DNA of 64,000 nt from NCBI GenBank assembly GCA_902729315.2, contig LR746277.1, forward strand, positions 4,159,001-4,223,000, read 5' to 3'. A program made the position numbers and the translations under genes. Source of the DNA: Spirodela intermedia. Taxonomy: Eukaryota; Streptophyta; Magnoliopsida; Alismatales; Araceae. This document shows positions 1 to 10,034 of the stretch, one piece after another; within the stretch, counting starts at the first letter, position 1, and each line of letters starts with the position of its first letter. Under the pieces are notes generated by a model, which did no database searches, was not told where the DNA came from, and saw nothing but the letters and a program-made list of their open reading frames with translations.

Positions 1-3000
1 TTCAAGCTGGTTGATCTGGACACGTGCTTGAACTATCCTCGAACTGAGGATCCCAACAAGGTATGCCCAGTACTTGGGAAACTTGAATCACAAAACCGTA
101 ATCCTGAATTGTGCACTGAGCCACCAGTTCCTCGTGAACCATTTCATCAAGGATCTAGTATCATCGTAGTCAGTGATTGGTCTGATGAAGCTTCACCATT
201 ATACAATGGGGTTGCTGTGGGCAACGCTGTTGCCCCTTCAACCGAGACAGAAACATTTTCCTTATGCAGGGATAACCATGACGGAGATGTTCAAGAGCCA
301 GATCCTTCAGAATCACTTTTTAACAGCATTGAACCATGGAAAATTATGGACAGATCTCCCTTGCTACCTGGCAGAGATATAATTGCTCCTAGTGACTCGT
401 TTATTGAAAAAGACCCAGAGAATAGTGGTGAGTCCAGCACAGGCGCAGGGTCAGAGGAAGAGAGCTATCACCATGATATAGACTCACTGAGTAAGAGCGC
501 ATGCAAAAATGTAATTCATCACGTGGAAGGTCAGGACTTGTCTTCTAAGTTGATGATATATTGAAGCTTATTCTTCACCTTATGTAATAATTTGCATTTC
601 TTTTTTTCCTTTGCTCCTTATAGACACCCCTGAAGAGTTCATCAAGCAAGAGTTGCTGGTTCTTGCTGAGGGTGTGGCATCATCTGTGCTCCAGCAATCT
701 ATTCCGCAGCATGAACCTCTAGGCTATGAAAATGCTTCTTTTTATGAATCTAACAATGATGGAACAATTCAGGGAACGCATCTGGATTCACAGACGTCAT
801 CATGTCTCGGTTATTATAAAGAAGAGGTGACTCAGGTTCTGTTTATCCTTTTGCTCACTTTAAAATTTATTTTTAGTCTCTGAACGTGAAGTATATGGCC
901 GTTCAGGACATTGGAATGTCACATAAATCGAGCCTTGATTTTCCTGTTCTGGAAGACATAGGGCGCCTTCAGGTTGTAGGCTTTTTTCTATGACTCAATG
1001 AATCACTTATATTCCTCTTGTTAATTGGTTTGATTGCTCATTGATATTTATTTCGGTATAGACAATAAGAAACAGTGATCTTGAAGAGTTGCAAGAATTA
1101 GGTTCGGGGACCTTCGGGACGGTTTATCATGGAAAGTGGAGGGGTTCCGATGTGGCAATTAAGAGAATCAATGATAGGTGTTTTTCTGGAAAGCAATCTG
1201 AGCAAGAACGCTTGGCAAGTATCAAGAATCATTTTCCCTTTATTTTTAATCTGAATTACTCCATTTTTTAAAAAAAAATCTTCTTTAGGTGCCTGTGCTT
1301 AAAGTGCTCGCTTCCTTTTTACAGAGGGCTGACTTTTGGAATGAAGCCTGCAAACTTGCTGACTTGCACCACCCGAATGTTGTGGCATTTTATGGTGTTG
1401 TTCTAGACGGCCCCGGGGGATCTGTTGCAACGATAACTGAATTTATGGTCAATGGATCTCTTCGACAAGCTCTGCAGAGGAGTCATAAGTAGGCCTTTCA
1501 TTCCCTTCCATTTTATTAGATGAAAGGTGTCTTATTACGAGATTCAATAAAAGGAGTGACATTACCCTAAATGTATAATGTCTCATTTCTTTAGGACACT
1601 TGACCGGCGCAAACGTCTGCTTATTGCTATGGATGTGGCATTTGGTATGGAGTACTTGCATGGAAAAAATATTGTTCATTTCGACTTAAAGAGCGACAAC
1701 TTGCTCGTCAATTTGAGGGATCCTAAACGCCCCATATGCAAGGTATTCATGTTAGAAACGTTTCCATCCACATCCTCCAAACCTTGAAATCGGCATCTAT
1801 TGACAGAAGGATTTATTGTTTTTAATCCAATCACATATACGGAATAAATTCCGAGTTGATGTTTTTTTATTAACTCTTACCTGAAATTTTCTTGGTCAAT
1901 TGCTTGATGAAATTTGTTTCTTCTCCTACTACTTGTGTTTTTCTTTCGTGATAATTTATCAAGAAAGAAGAGGAATCTTCCGAAAATTTTCTTATAACAA
2001 ACGTTTATGATATTCTCTTGGATAAATATAATGGCATTAATATGCTCGATTATAGTATCATATGCTCGTCTGCATATTTCAAGTGCTACTTTATTGGAGA
2101 TAATTTTTAGATCAAAATAGGATGGGTCATTATCCTATTTGTCTTCCTGATAGTATCCAATGCGATGGAACCTATCTCTTTATGCATGTGTAATGGGTTT
2201 CCCTCTTTCTGGAATGCATCCATATATTCGGCATCACCAGCATGTGTAAGCCAGCTACTTCATGTATGCGAGGTCTCTGTTGCTTAGTCCCTATGTCTCC
2301 TTTATCTCTGTTGTCAGCGCAAATAGAAGATGGAGAGATGGTGAGCCAGGCTACTGTCTTCCGTCAGCCTTCCTAGTCTTCAATTTATTCCTCTCCCCAC
2401 TGCCTGCCTATTATAACACGACTTTGGGCATCAATATGATTTATTTTATTCTATTTTGAGAGAAAATTTTAATCTCCCTTTTATTTTCAGATACTCTATA
2501 TAATAACCTTATTTTACCAAACGGAATATAAAGAAGAGAATTGGCCTGAAAGATCGCAAAATCTCTCTTCACTCTTTTCACTGTGCAACAGAGGGATCTA
2601 TTGATCTTGGAGCCATGTGGAATAGTAGGGGTGGGAGTTATATCACTCAAATTTTTGGGGTTGTTCATGTCATAAATACACTGAAATAAATTGAACAGGT
2701 GACCCAGTGAACGGTGGACCCAAATCTTTACCCCTCACTTATGTTCATACTTTCCCATGCTATCAATCAGGATGGGGCCTACCCATTGAAGAGGCACCTT
2801 GGAGGTACAATTAGGGCATTTCCTTCATGCCAAGTGCCTGTAAGTCGGAGAAAAGAGTTTCTCACGCGCTAAGTCTGAATCTGATTGTAGAAAATGAACT
2901 TGGTCAATACAAGATTATGCTTTGATTTAGGTCCTATTTAATGGTGATTCTGGGTTTGCCGGAGGAAATGATTTGTGCTCTGTTATCCATCCGAGCTGGC

Positions 3001-4014
3001 CCAAGCTCGAGGATGAAGAAGATGAACCAATGTCAATACAGATTTCTGGTACCTTGTCTGATTTCAAGGGAAGAATCTAGGGTTCCCCATTGGAATTGGA
3101 AGGAAGGATCGCATACTACTGCTGCTTACTTCATTAGCTTTCATGCTTTTTTTATGTTTTCCCTGCATAAGGAGGAGAAGAACCAAGGTGTTCTTCAATC
3201 CGAATATTTATTTACCAATATAGTATTAAATATTGTCAACGCCTGTTTTTTCCCCGGACAATCTGTTGATTTCGATATCTAATTCTGATTCCACCGTCCA
3301 TGCCCAATTCTGATTATTACTCGATCGAATTAGCCGTTGACTCCGCGGAAAATGTAACAGATTGACTTCTTCAATTCAGTTTATTGCAAGTTCGTCTTTT
3401 CATACTTGCCCACACAGCATGTTTCTGCCAGCAAGCGGCAAAAAGGTTGCCGCAGATTTTTATTTTTATTTTTCTTATCAGAAAACCGTGTTTTGACCTT
3501 GTATCCTACTCGTTCATGTGCAGGTCGGCGACCTTGGCTTGTCAAAGGTCAAACGCCGGACATTAATCTCCGGCGGCGTTCGAGGAACTCTTCCATGGAT
3601 GGCCCCGGAGCTTCTCAACGGCAGTAGCAGCCTGGTCTCCGAGAAGGTCGACGTGTTCTCTTTCGCCATCGTGATGTGGGAGCTCCTCACCGGGGAAGAA
3701 CCCTACGCCGACATGCACTACGGCGCCATCATAGGTGCCCGGATCATCATCTGCCCAGATTAACAACCCTAATCTCTCTCCTCTTCGTGCTAATTTCGTG
3801 TCCCCTCCCCCCCCCCCGCCCGTTGACCTCAGGTGGGATTGTGAGCAACACTCTGCGGCCGAAGATTCCCGAATCATGTGACCCAGAATGGAAATCCCTG
3901 ATGGAGCGGTGTTGGTCTCCCGAGCCGTCGGAAAGGCCGGGCTTCGCCGAGATCTCCAAGCAGCTACGAGCCATGGCGGCTGCCATCCCTCCGAAGGGGC
4001 AGCTCCAAGCATAG
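1..4014 (+). CDS. Raf-like MAPKKK (PB1-type B subfamily) protein kinase, 3' part
   Basis: Cytosolic Ser/Thr kinase of the plant Raf-like MAPKKK family; the 5' exons, where a PB1 domain would be expected, lie outside the window. Exons in phase: 1-490 (alternative end 529), 624-826 (or 835), 877-972, 1062-1214, 1325-1488, 1595-1742, 3524-3734 and 3833-4014, giving about 550 visible residues. The kinase domain begins at [15 protein letters not shown] (glycine loop), followed by VAIKRI (ATP lysine), VHFDLKSDN (catalytic loop with HFD, not HRD), GDLGLSK (DLG where relatives have DFG), [13 protein letters not shown] (activation segment) and [20 protein letters not shown] and GTLPWMAPE are typical of the plant Raf B branch. 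The first 300 visible residues are acidic, low-complexity linker. Intron 1215-1324 fits only as GC-AG. The 1.8-kb intron 1743-3523 shows no gene of its own. The stop is at 4012-4014. Confidence 0.93.
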
Positions 4015-5468
4015 GCACCCGGCCCTGTCCCTGGCCCTGCCCAGCAGCGTAAATATTCATAATTCGTAGATTTATCCGAGACTTTTAATGTGACATCTCT
4101 AGATTCACCCGGTCGTCACCCGTGAAGTCAACTCTTGAATCGGATCATGTGCTTAGGCCCCGTTTCAAGGTTATCTGTTCATATGTATGTGACAATAATT
4201 CTAGCTATTACATTCATTTTACTGACGCTGTTGGGCCACATTCGGTCGAGCATGCCGTGAAGTCAACCCTACATACCATTATTGTCTTTGGTTTTTCACG
4301 AGGTGATGCTTGTCGTAACTGGTTTTGGAATTGTCTCTCCGACAGTCAACTTCTTTGTGGATGCTTATATATGGGCTCCTCGTAGGTGATTTTTCTACTT
4401 CAGGAAACCTATCAGACAGTCATTCGCGCGTGAAAAGGACAGAGAGGTCAACGACATCCTGGAGTTGACTCATGTCCTCACCCTGCTTATCGTTGGTTGG
4501 GTCAAGAAGGTGGCAGTAGAATTAAAGAAAGCCCCCTTCCTGTCTAATATAGCAGCGGCCAAGGACCACGCTAGTATTAGTTGACTTCTCTCTACAGGGT
4601 TTGCACGGCGTCGAAAGTCAATCCCTCGTCTAGTTTCGTCGTGTGGAAACTTGGATAATCGCCGCCAAAAGAACAGCTTACCAGCTCGAGATTTCGGTCG
4701 GTCAATTTAGCACCACGGGGCACGTGCGAAACAAATTTGCGGCAGGAAGCATCGGGGTTGCTGCTATCGAAGAGCATTCAAACTTAGAGAGAGAGAGAGA
4801 GAGAGATTAAAAACAGCTCTTTTGGTGGAACTCTGTCGTACTGATTTGTTTTCTGTGTAAATCCATGCACTCTAGAGGTTTGGTCAACCCTACCCATCAT
4901 GGGCCGAGCTCCACCGTCCTCCGGATCACCAGTCCCGAGGAGGAGGAGGGGCCATGCGCCGGCCCGAGACCTTGTTCTTCGGACATGGCCGCTGCACGGG
5001 GGAAGCCTCTTCGGGAACGCGTCGGATTAAACCATAGCCAGGGTTTAGTCTGTAGATTAACCCCCCCGATGAAGGCGCTCGCCATCAACAGTCAAAAGGG
5101 TCCCGTCCATCGACGACAGGTGACGCGAAGCTCAAGTCAGGGGGCCGGCATGAGGAACTGACTGGCCCCGGACGGTCGCTTCTCGAGTTGGAGTCCGACG
5201 CGACCGGCGGGCAGAGAGACGAACTCCCAGCAAATCGACGACGTGAATGAAGAAGAGAGAGAGAGAGACTGACGTGAACTCTCTCCGGCGACTGACGTGG
5301 GAAGCTTCCGCTCAGTTGAAGCGTAGGGGGATAAGAAGAGGGGAGAGATTTGATATCCCCCCCCCCCATTTCCTCCCTCTCGTTTCACTTCTGCATGCCG
5401 GAATCTACCAACAGTGCATCGCCGCCGTTGTTGCAGAGAGATAGAGAGAGAGAAGAGATAGGTGGACC
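4015..5468. promoter_or_regulatory. Intergenic region rich in W-box cores upstream of the ERF gene
   Basis: No credible gene. TTGAC/GTCAA cores, the W-box core bound by WRKY factors, occur at 4127, 4262, 4345, 4447, 4464, 4501, 4581, 4617, 4701, 4883 and 5091 on either strand. A (GA)n run lies at about 4790-4805. The 5' leader just before the ERF start has a poly-C run (5358-5366) and a GA-rich stretch (5436-5458). That WRKY factors regulate this gene is an inference. Confidence 0.45.
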
Positions 5469-6122
5469 ATGGACGAGTCGATGCTGCCGCTCTCCATCGT
5501 AAGGCCAGAGAGCTACGAGGCGGTGGGCGCCGCAGGGTCTCCGCCGGTTCTCGAAGGGATTGCAGCAGTCGTCGGCTACTACGTCCTCTTCGGCGACAAG
5601 GAGAAGACAGACGAGCCGCCGCCGGCGAGTCCCTCAGGGGATGAGCAGAAGCTCGAGGGTGAGTTTGGTGGCGGCGTGAGGAGGTACAGAGGGGTGAGGA
5701 AGCGGCCGTGGGGAAGATGGTCGGCGGAGATTAGGGACAAGATCGGCAGGTGCCGACATTGGCTGGGCACCTTCGACAGCGCCGAGGAGGCTGCAAAGGC
5801 TTACGATGCAGCGGCGAGGACTCTGCGTGGTTCCAAGGCGAGGACCAACTTCGGGGTGCCTTCCAGCTTCTGCATTCCTGTGCCGATGCCGTCGTCTTCT
5901 CCCAGCAGCAGCTCCGGGGACAAGAACTCCGCCACGGCAGCGGCAGCCACTGCCTGCTCCGAAGGGGGGAGGAGGCGGAAGGTGTGCGACGAAGCGGAGA
6001 ACGGGCGTAGGTGCAAGGTGGTGTCTTCTGTCACCCAGTTGTTCGGCTCCTCCATGGACGACGGTGTCGTTCAAAAGGTGAGGAGAATTCCCTTTGAGCT
6101 GCAGGAGGTAGTCTTTGATTAG
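5469..6122 (+). CDS. AP2/ERF-domain transcription factor (single AP2 domain)
   Basis: Nuclear DNA-binding protein of 217 aa encoded in one exon. The start sits in a good plant context (ACCATGG). Residues 72-128 form one complete AP2/ERF domain, with [13 protein letters not shown] (YRG element), [22 protein letters not shown] (RAYD element) and ARTNF at the end. ERF proteins usually have Ala at domain position 14 and Asp at 19; here position 14 is Ser (WSAEIRD) and Asp19 is kept, so it groups with ERF rather than DREB, which has Val14/Glu19. There is no EAR repression motif (LxLxL or DLNxxP). A basic GGRRRKV stretch at about 166-172 may aid nuclear import. The rest is low-complexity Ser/Ala. 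Subgroup and target genes cannot be assigned from the sequence. Confidence 0.92.
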   Translation: MDESMLPLSIVRPESYEAVGAAGSPPVLEGIAAVVGYYVLFGDKEKTDEPPPASPSGDEQKLEGEFGGGVRRYRGVRKRPWGRWSAEIRDKIGRCRHWLGTFDSAEEAAKAYDAAARTLRGSKARTNFGVPSSFCIPVPMPSSSPSSSSGDKNSATAAAATACSEGGRRRKVCDEAENGRRCKVVSSVTQLFGSSMDDGVVQKVRRIPFELQEVVFD

Positions 6123-6868
6123 GTCTTTGACACAGCTCACTTGGCGATTTCTCTCTCTCTCTCTCTCTCTCCCTCGGCTTGATTTCCCCCATTCCCATAG
6201 AAGCTTGCTTTGTGTATTGTACATGGCTTACGGTGGGAATATACGAGAAAAACCGCACTTTCGGTCCGAAAACACGTACAGCGTTTAATCGGAAGCGACG
6301 GGTGCGACCAAGAATCGGCACGAACGATTCGTATGGAATGTAGATAATTGGACGCCCGTCAACTAGTAATGCGGGTGATTTCATTCTTCAAATCGATTTG
6401 GAAGTCCCCCCCTTGCAAGTTCTTCTCTAAATTCACCTTATTTTCAGCCTTCAACTACGTGAAAAATCCAATCTTGGCGCGTTTATCATCGTCTAAAGTG
6501 GAGAATGGGGGAGATCATCTCCCTGCAGCTAAGAGGGGGCGTTCCATGAGTTCATCGTCTTCCCAGGGAGAAAGAACTCCCAGCCCGTCGCCGTCGCCGG
6601 GAACGGCCGCCGGGCGGCGGTGGCGAGCTCGCCGGAGCGCTCCCGGGGTACCCATCTGCCGTGAAAAGATGGGCGGGGGAAGGGAGGGGCGCCTCTGGTT
6701 CCGCCATCGCTGCCGCCTGCAGCGGGATACTTGGAGATCTAGAACAAATGATTCTCGCCATTAACTTCCTATTTGGAGAGATGGACGAAGGCCTCGCCGG
6801 GGAGGAGGTGACGAGATCGGCGACAGACGAGACTGGTTTGATTTGATGGGCTCCGAGCTTCTCTTCCC

Positions 6869-6904
<36 letters not shown>
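6869..6904. repeat. GGCT tetranucleotide microsatellite
   Basis: Nine consecutive GGCT units in intergenic DNA downstream of the ERF gene. Confidence 0.9.
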
Positions 6905-7338
6905 CACTTCTGAATCAACCAGTTCCGAGGCTCCATCTCGGAGAGATGCCAGCCCTCAAGACGCCCCATATTAATAGCAGCCATTGAGCGCCGATACATA
7001 TGAAAGCGTCTGTAGAATATGAGACCTCGAACGACCAAACTTCTCGAGTATCTTACAATATGAGAATACACAATGAAAAAGGTCATTCAAAATGAGATCT
7101 TTTGACTTATAGAAAAATATATGTGCAGTCATCTAAGTCGCTTGAGGATCATAAAATCCGCCACCCGCTTTCGATTTATAAAACGATGGGGTATTTTATT
7201 TTAGCCCAGCAGGAACAGGGTTTTGCTTATATTTTAATCACTATTCATAGGGAATAATCTTTACATGGCAGAAAGATTTTATGGGAAGAGCAGTAGTGAT
7301 AGGGTCACTGTTTCAGGTTCCCAACATAGCCACTGTTC

Positions 7339-7341
<3 letters not shown>

Positions 7342-7391
<50 letters not shown>
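7342..7391. repeat. (CT)n microsatellite
   Basis: About 25 CT dinucleotides. They create spurious Leu/Ser and Arg/Glu repeats in all overlapping frames. Confidence 0.95.
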
Positions 7392-7393
<2 letters not shown>

Positions 7394-8382
7394 GTTCAGG
7401 GTCCTATTGCTCCTGCAAACTTGTCCAGTAGAGGCGATCCAAGAGGATCTGTCAGCGTCGGGCAGACAGAATCTGTTGCCGCGACGCAGAAGCCAGCGGG
7501 GTTGGGGCCGCGGCTGATCTTCTTGAGCTCGTTCTGTCCACGCCGTGTAACGTGACAGATGGTGAGAGCTTTCTTTGAAATCGATATTCGATAAAACTTC
7601 GCTTACAATTCTCGAACGATCCGAGCAAGATCTTAATGTGATGCGATCTGTTGCAGATCGAAGTTCTCGAGTTGAAAGGAGCGGGGAGGGCCTCGTCGGG
7701 GAGGCAACAAGGCTCGTCGGAGCCCGAGGAAGATGCAGCCGACTCTCCCGCTGCTTGGCCACCCGGTTCTCCGGGGAGGTACAGAACAACTGAGCGATAA
7801 AAAAAATCCTCTCTGTCGGGCGGAGCAGAGGGATTTGAACCAGACCGAGGTGACTGGGGACAATAATTCCCCGTCGCAGAGATGGGGGATGACGTGAAGG
7901 AGGGCTCATGCCGAGGCTCTCTCTCTCTCTCTCCTCGGAACTCACCACCGGGCCTTTCTTCTTCCGTAGCGCCGGAGCAGGCGATGGGGTCGGGGAGGGG
8001 GACTTGACAGGTAGACGTGTGGGGGTGGGCGATGGGAAACTGATAGAAAGCTCCCCTCCCTCTCTCTCTCGCTCTCTCTCTCTCTCCAACAGCTCTCCGG
8101 ACTGCCGCGTTGCTCGCAGGACGACTATCTTTAGCATGGTGATGTTGTATGTGGAGCAACATGCGGACAGGTCCAAGAAGAAGAAGAAGAAGAAGCAGAA
8201 GTAAGGAGGGAGAATTCACGCCGCTCTCTTTCAAGCTTACAAGCTCTAAAACTATGGCGAGACTTTGCTCGCATACGGGTTCATAAAAAAAATCGTTTTT
8301 CGTCGCGTATTTATGATAAGCGACTGCATCTTACAATAAAATCCACGTACAACGATCGCCGAAGCGAGACCAAGGCTCCTGA

Positions 8383-8706
8383 TCACCAAGAATCTCCCAC
8401 CTCGTTTGAATCCATTCGGATCCCCCCGACAGCCACCACATCCCTAAGAGAGCACCGATCGGGAGAATCAGAGAAAAACACGGGCGGCGGCGGCGGCGGC
8501 GCCGTAGTCAGGCAGCTGCTCCGCCATGATCGGCAGATTGGATACTCGACCTTCGAGCTGCTTGGAAGGCAGCCGGTGCAGCCGCCGGATTTGTGGAGGG
8601 CACAGCCGCAGTTCCTGTGGTAGGGCCTCCGCCTGACCTCCACGCCGGCGGAGGAGAGGCACCCTACGTAGAGCCCTTGGGCCCATGGCTCCGCTGTGGA
8701 CGCCAT
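8383..8706 (-). CDS. Small Cys-containing plant protein with RRPYHRNCGCALH motif, copy A
   Basis: 107-aa single-exon product of unknown function. The start is the second Met of the frame (MASTAEPW), because a strong TATA box on this strand lies only about 45 bp upstream. Residues 26-38 carry the RRPYHRNCGCALH block, followed by a Gly/Cys stretch, then VEYPICRSW (53-61) and a poly-Pro run (70-75). The neighbouring gene at 9738-10034 has the same block and the same order (motif, Cys-rich link, YP-C-R segment), so the two are paralogues. I recall small uncharacterised plant proteins with a CALH...SYPxxRSWSEG layout but cannot name the family. The Cys/His content could bind metal, but this is not shown. 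No signal peptide or membrane segment is visible. Confidence 0.7.
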   Translation of the reverse strand: MASTAEPWAQGLYVGCLSSAGVEVRRRPYHRNCGCALHKSGGCTGCLPSSSKVEYPICRSWRSSCLTTAPPPPPPVFFSDSPDRCSLRDVVAVGGIRMDSNEVGDSW

Positions 8707-8743
8707 CCTTCGTTGCAACAAACCCTAAAGCCCCCGCACCCTC

Positions 8744-8752
8744 CCTTTTATA
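8744..8752 (-). promoter_or_regulatory. TATA box of small-protein gene copy A
   Basis: Reads CTATAAAAGG on the minus strand, about 40-45 bp upstream of the ATG at 8706, which implies a very short 5' leader. A telo-box-like AAACCCTAA lies between it and the ATG (about 8720-8728, plus-strand orientation). Confidence 0.6.
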
Positions 8753-9355
8753 GCCATGAAACGGGGGCTGGAGGTTGCAGAACAGCTTCCATCTTCCACT
8801 CCACGTTCCTGGTCCACAATTCTGGCGGGCGGTTTCCCCGGATAGAGCGAGAGAGACAGAGAGACAGAGAGGCGCTGTTTACTGACTTTGATTTTAATCG
8901 AAATGATGAGCTTGAAGGAGCAACAGCGACAGGCAGATTTTGCCGCGAATCGTTGACTTTTGAGGACCAGGATGAAGACGATGGATGATAGTAATAATAT
9001 TCCTTCGATTCAAGGGGACATTAGGGGAACGTTTAGGCCGCCATCGATTACCAGGAGTAAGTCGTAGAGACGGAGAAGAAAGCCAAGCCGGCCATCGTGG
9101 AATGACTGCCCACAGTCTCGGTCGATCGCCGGCGGCGGCCGGCCGCTCATATTTGAACAGCCCCGCCATGAAATCTTTCTACTGGTTCGACGTTGATTTG
9201 TCCTCCGCCAAAAGCCCACGGGAACCAGCCGCCCATCATAAAAACAATAATAAATGAGGCATTTTTATGAGGTTTTCGATCTCCCCGAAGCCTCCTGTCT
9301 TTGACACTAAACTGCGACATTGACGGATGCTCCAGATCCATGCGTTCAAGGGCAA

Positions 9356-9390
<35 letters not shown>

Positions 9391-9737
9391 TCCTCGATCT
9401 TCACGAAGGTGAACGGCGGGAAGTATTTCCTTTTCAAGGTGATATCTACCCTGTAACTTCCTTCTCTATCTATCTCTCTCTCTTCTCGACCCACTGAGTC
9501 GGCTGATTCAGGTCGGGATTGGACCGGAGTTTGCAGACTGATCACAAGAGTGAGGAAAAATTCTTGTTGATCTCGTTTGTATGTGGAACCAGTTTACAAT
9601 TGGGCAAAACCCACGACCAATGAAAAATTATCACAGGAATGAATTTCGAGCTCGTCCAATTCCGGCGACCCGGCGTGTGCTCCTGCGGATTTCGAGCTTC
9701 TGTTTGACAGAGCGCTCTTCCGCCATCGCCGTGGCAC
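8753..9737. other. Intergenic spacer between the two paralogous small genes
   Basis: No supported gene. Holds a GAC trinucleotide array (9356-9390) that produces an Arg run in the minus-strand frame, and a short CT run near 9470-9484. Confidence 0.55.
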
Positions 9738-10034
9738 CTACTGAGGAGTTTTCTTGAAAGGTCTTCCCGCCGATTCCGACGAGGACCTGTGAAGATCGCC
9801 TCCGCCGGCGCTGGCCGGCGCCGCCGCAACCAGGTTTCCCTGACGGCAAGCTCCCCGGCAGAGGGGATAAGAGAGCTGGGCCCTGCACGGCGATCCCTTG
9901 GGGCACGGCCGAGACTTATCGTGCAGTGCGCAACCGCAGTTCCGGTGGTACGGGCGGCGCTGCTTGTCGGCGTTCACGGCGGCGATGCACCCGCCAAGGA
10001 GGCCCTGCGGAAGCCCCAGCAGCGCCGTCGCCAT
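9738..10034 (-). CDS. Small Cys-containing plant protein with RRPYHRNCGCALH motif, copy B
   Basis: 98-aa single-exon product starting MATALLGLPQ. The block QRRPYHRNCGCALH occupies about residues 25-38 and is followed by a basic Cys-containing linker (CPKGSPC), then LSYPLCRGAC and a Ser/Ala-rich tail. Its motif order matches the gene at 8383-8706, but sequence outside the block is diverged, so the duplication is old. The TATA-like TTTAAATA on the minus strand at 10172-10179 lies about 140 bp upstream. Function unknown. The shared 13-residue block between otherwise diverged paralogues argues that both encode real proteins. Confidence 0.72.
   Translation of the reverse strand: MATALLGLPQGLLGGCIAAVNADKQRRPYHRNCGCALHDKSRPCPKGSPCRAQLSYPLCRGACRQGNLVAAAPASAGGGDLHRSSSESAGRPFKKTPQ

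Larger units (their letters stand above)
6123..8382. other. Intergenic, microsatellite-rich, no supported gene
   Basis: Contains a (CT)n run at 6151-6172, a GGCT array at 6869-6904, a long (CT)n array at 7342-7391 and further CT-rich patches at 7918-7933 and 8060-8087. Long minus-strand open frames at 7313-8234 consist largely of Arg-Glu dipeptide runs produced by these CT arrays, and no domain was recognised. Confidence 0.6.

Noticed and set aside
491-623. Continuation of the first Raf exon to the stop near 564
   Set aside because: GTAAGA at 491 (or GTCAGG at 530) with the acceptor at 623 joins in frame to TPEEFIKQE, so this is intron sequence. Which of the two donors is used is undecided.
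7313-8234. Long minus-strand open frames (260 and 287 codons)
   Set aside because: They are driven by CT/GA arrays giving Arg-Glu runs and by a GAA-rich Leu run. Two overlapping frames are equally open and neither shows a domain or conserved motif.
9147-9545. 132-codon minus-strand frame with a poly-Arg run and a GGWFPWAFGGG stretch
   Set aside because: The Arg run comes from the GAC microsatellite; no family recognised and no promoter seen.
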